Assembly (NCBI RefSeq): GCF_026212465.1
Contig: NC_080050.1
Span: forward strand, 33,996,130 to 34,060,129
Reading direction: 5' to 3'
DNA length: 64,000 bases
Source of the DNA: Amaranthus tricolor
Taxonomy: Eukaryota > Streptophyta > Magnoliopsida > Caryophyllales > Amaranthaceae
Below the pieces are notes generated by a model that saw only the letters and a program-made list of their open reading frames with translations, made no database searches and was not told the origin of the DNA. The number at the start of each line of letters is the position of its first letter. Position 1 is the first letter of the stretch. Shown in pieces: positions 63,201-64,000 of the stretch. Made by a program: the position numbers and the translations under genes.

Positions 63201-64000
63201 ATTGAAATTACGTGTTAAATTGCGATTTTATGTATTTTTAAGCTTTTTTGGCACTATCACACATAAAGTAGCCCAAACTTGCGTTGTTTTTCACGAAAGT
63301 TGGCACACAACACTATTTGGCATATATTATTGTGTTGAAGTGGTTAGAAATTAAAATGATAGTTATATGTTAGAAATTACGTGCTAAAGGTGTGATTTTA
63401 AGGGTTTTTTAAGCTTTTTTGGCACTTACGCGAATAAAGTAGCTTAAATTGGATATGTTTTGCACGAAATTTGGAACAAAACACTCTTTGGTACATATTA
63501 TTGTTTTGAAGTGGTTAGAATTGAAAATAATAGTCATATGATAGAAATTACGTGTTAAGTTGCGATTTTATGCGTTTTTAAGCTTTTTTGGCACTTTCGC
63601 ACATAAAGTAGCCCAAACTTGCTTTGCTTTGCACGTAACTTGGCACACAACACTATTTGGTATATGTTATTGTGTTGAAGTGGTTAGAATTTAAAATCAT
63701 AGTTATATGCTAGAAATTACGTTCTAAAGGTGTGATTTTAAGGGTTTTTAAGCTTTTTTGGCACTTACACGAATAAAAAAGCTTAAATTTGGTTTGTTTT
63801 GCACGAAACATGGAACAACACACTCTTTGGTATATATTATTGTGTTGAAGTGGTTATAATTGAAAACAATAGTCATATGATAGAAATTACGTGTTATGTT
63901 GAGATTTGATGTGGTATTAAGCTTTTTTGGCACCTTCGCACATAAAGTAGCCCAAACTTGCTTTGTTTTGCACGAAACTTGGCACACAACACTATTTGGT

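Larger units (their letters stand above)
43388..64000 (-). repeat. Satellite array block 3, A-B dimer, reverse orientation
   Basis: About 20.6 kb of the same dimer in the same orientation as block 2 runs to the end of the window. It is dominated by the variant family that includes GTTGAGATTTGATGTGG, ACTATCACAC, GGCATATATT and GGTATATGTT. Regularity increases from left to right: 43-50 kb is a mosaic, while 50-64 kb is an ordered six-monomer higher-order repeat. No non-satellite DNA is seen and the array continues past the right edge. Confidence 0.97.

Noticed and set aside
1527..63987. Dozens of open frames of 61-98 codons beginning MCQVSCKTKQVWATLCAKV or MRFDVFLSFFGTFAHKVAQ, on both strands
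   Set aside because: They are the same few satellite frames repeated each dimer, follow array orientation, overlap each other on opposite strands, break with every monomer indel, and have no promoter or intron context. They are chance frames, not genes.
1..64000. CRISPR-like array because of regular direct repeats
   Set aside because: There are no unique spacers: the whole period is conserved and monomers abut head to tail.
1..64000. Human-type alpha satellite, suggested by the roughly 170-bp monomer
   Set aside because: The length is similar, but I see no resemblance to alpha-satellite sequence and no CENP-B box; about 170 bp is common to many unrelated satellites.

Overview
The window is one uninterrupted, AT-rich tandem satellite DNA array. 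I find no gene, RNA gene, transposon or unique sequence in it. Its size, density and organisation point to a eukaryotic chromosome, most likely a centromeric or pericentromeric region. A plant is my best guess because monomers of about 170 bp are common there, but no taxonomic marker is present and I do not recognise the family by name.

Unit structure. Two related monomers alternate: type A of about 170 bp (first full copy 11-180) and type B of about 169 bp (181-349). Together they form a 339-bp dimer, and about 376 monomers fit in the sequenced part. Both carry a HindIII word (AAGCTT), three A-tracts spaced about 9.5 bp apart, and a shared block of about 28 bp ending in TATATACC. B also carries an NdeI word (CATATG).

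Layout. (1) 1-12175: array on the + strand, with 678-, 1020- and 1695-bp higher-order repeats. (2) 12176-12275: 100 N. (3) 12276-43287: array on the opposite strand. It begins with a 2744-bp tandem duplication (12.3-17.8 kb), followed by a 677-bp duplication (19.6-21.0 kb), 1697-bp ten-monomer repeats (21.3-27 kb), a 1020-bp duplication (27.0-29.1 kb), and a mixed zone (29-43 kb) holding a 2.37-kb copy pair. (4) 43288-43387: 100 N. (5) 43388-64000: same orientation as (3), with a 2886-bp (17-monomer) repeat and, from about 50 kb, a regular 1017-bp six-monomer higher-order repeat that itself shows 2034- and 3051-bp super-periods.

There are no genes to work together. The short open frames of 61-98 codons that recur on both strands are the same few satellite frames repeated, and I do not call them genes. 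The interest lies in array architecture: the strand switch at the first gap, different variant sets on either side of it, nested higher-order repeats, hybrid monomers and a few rearranged units that record how the array evolved. Identities and block edges were judged by eye, so duplication edges are approximate to some tens of bases.
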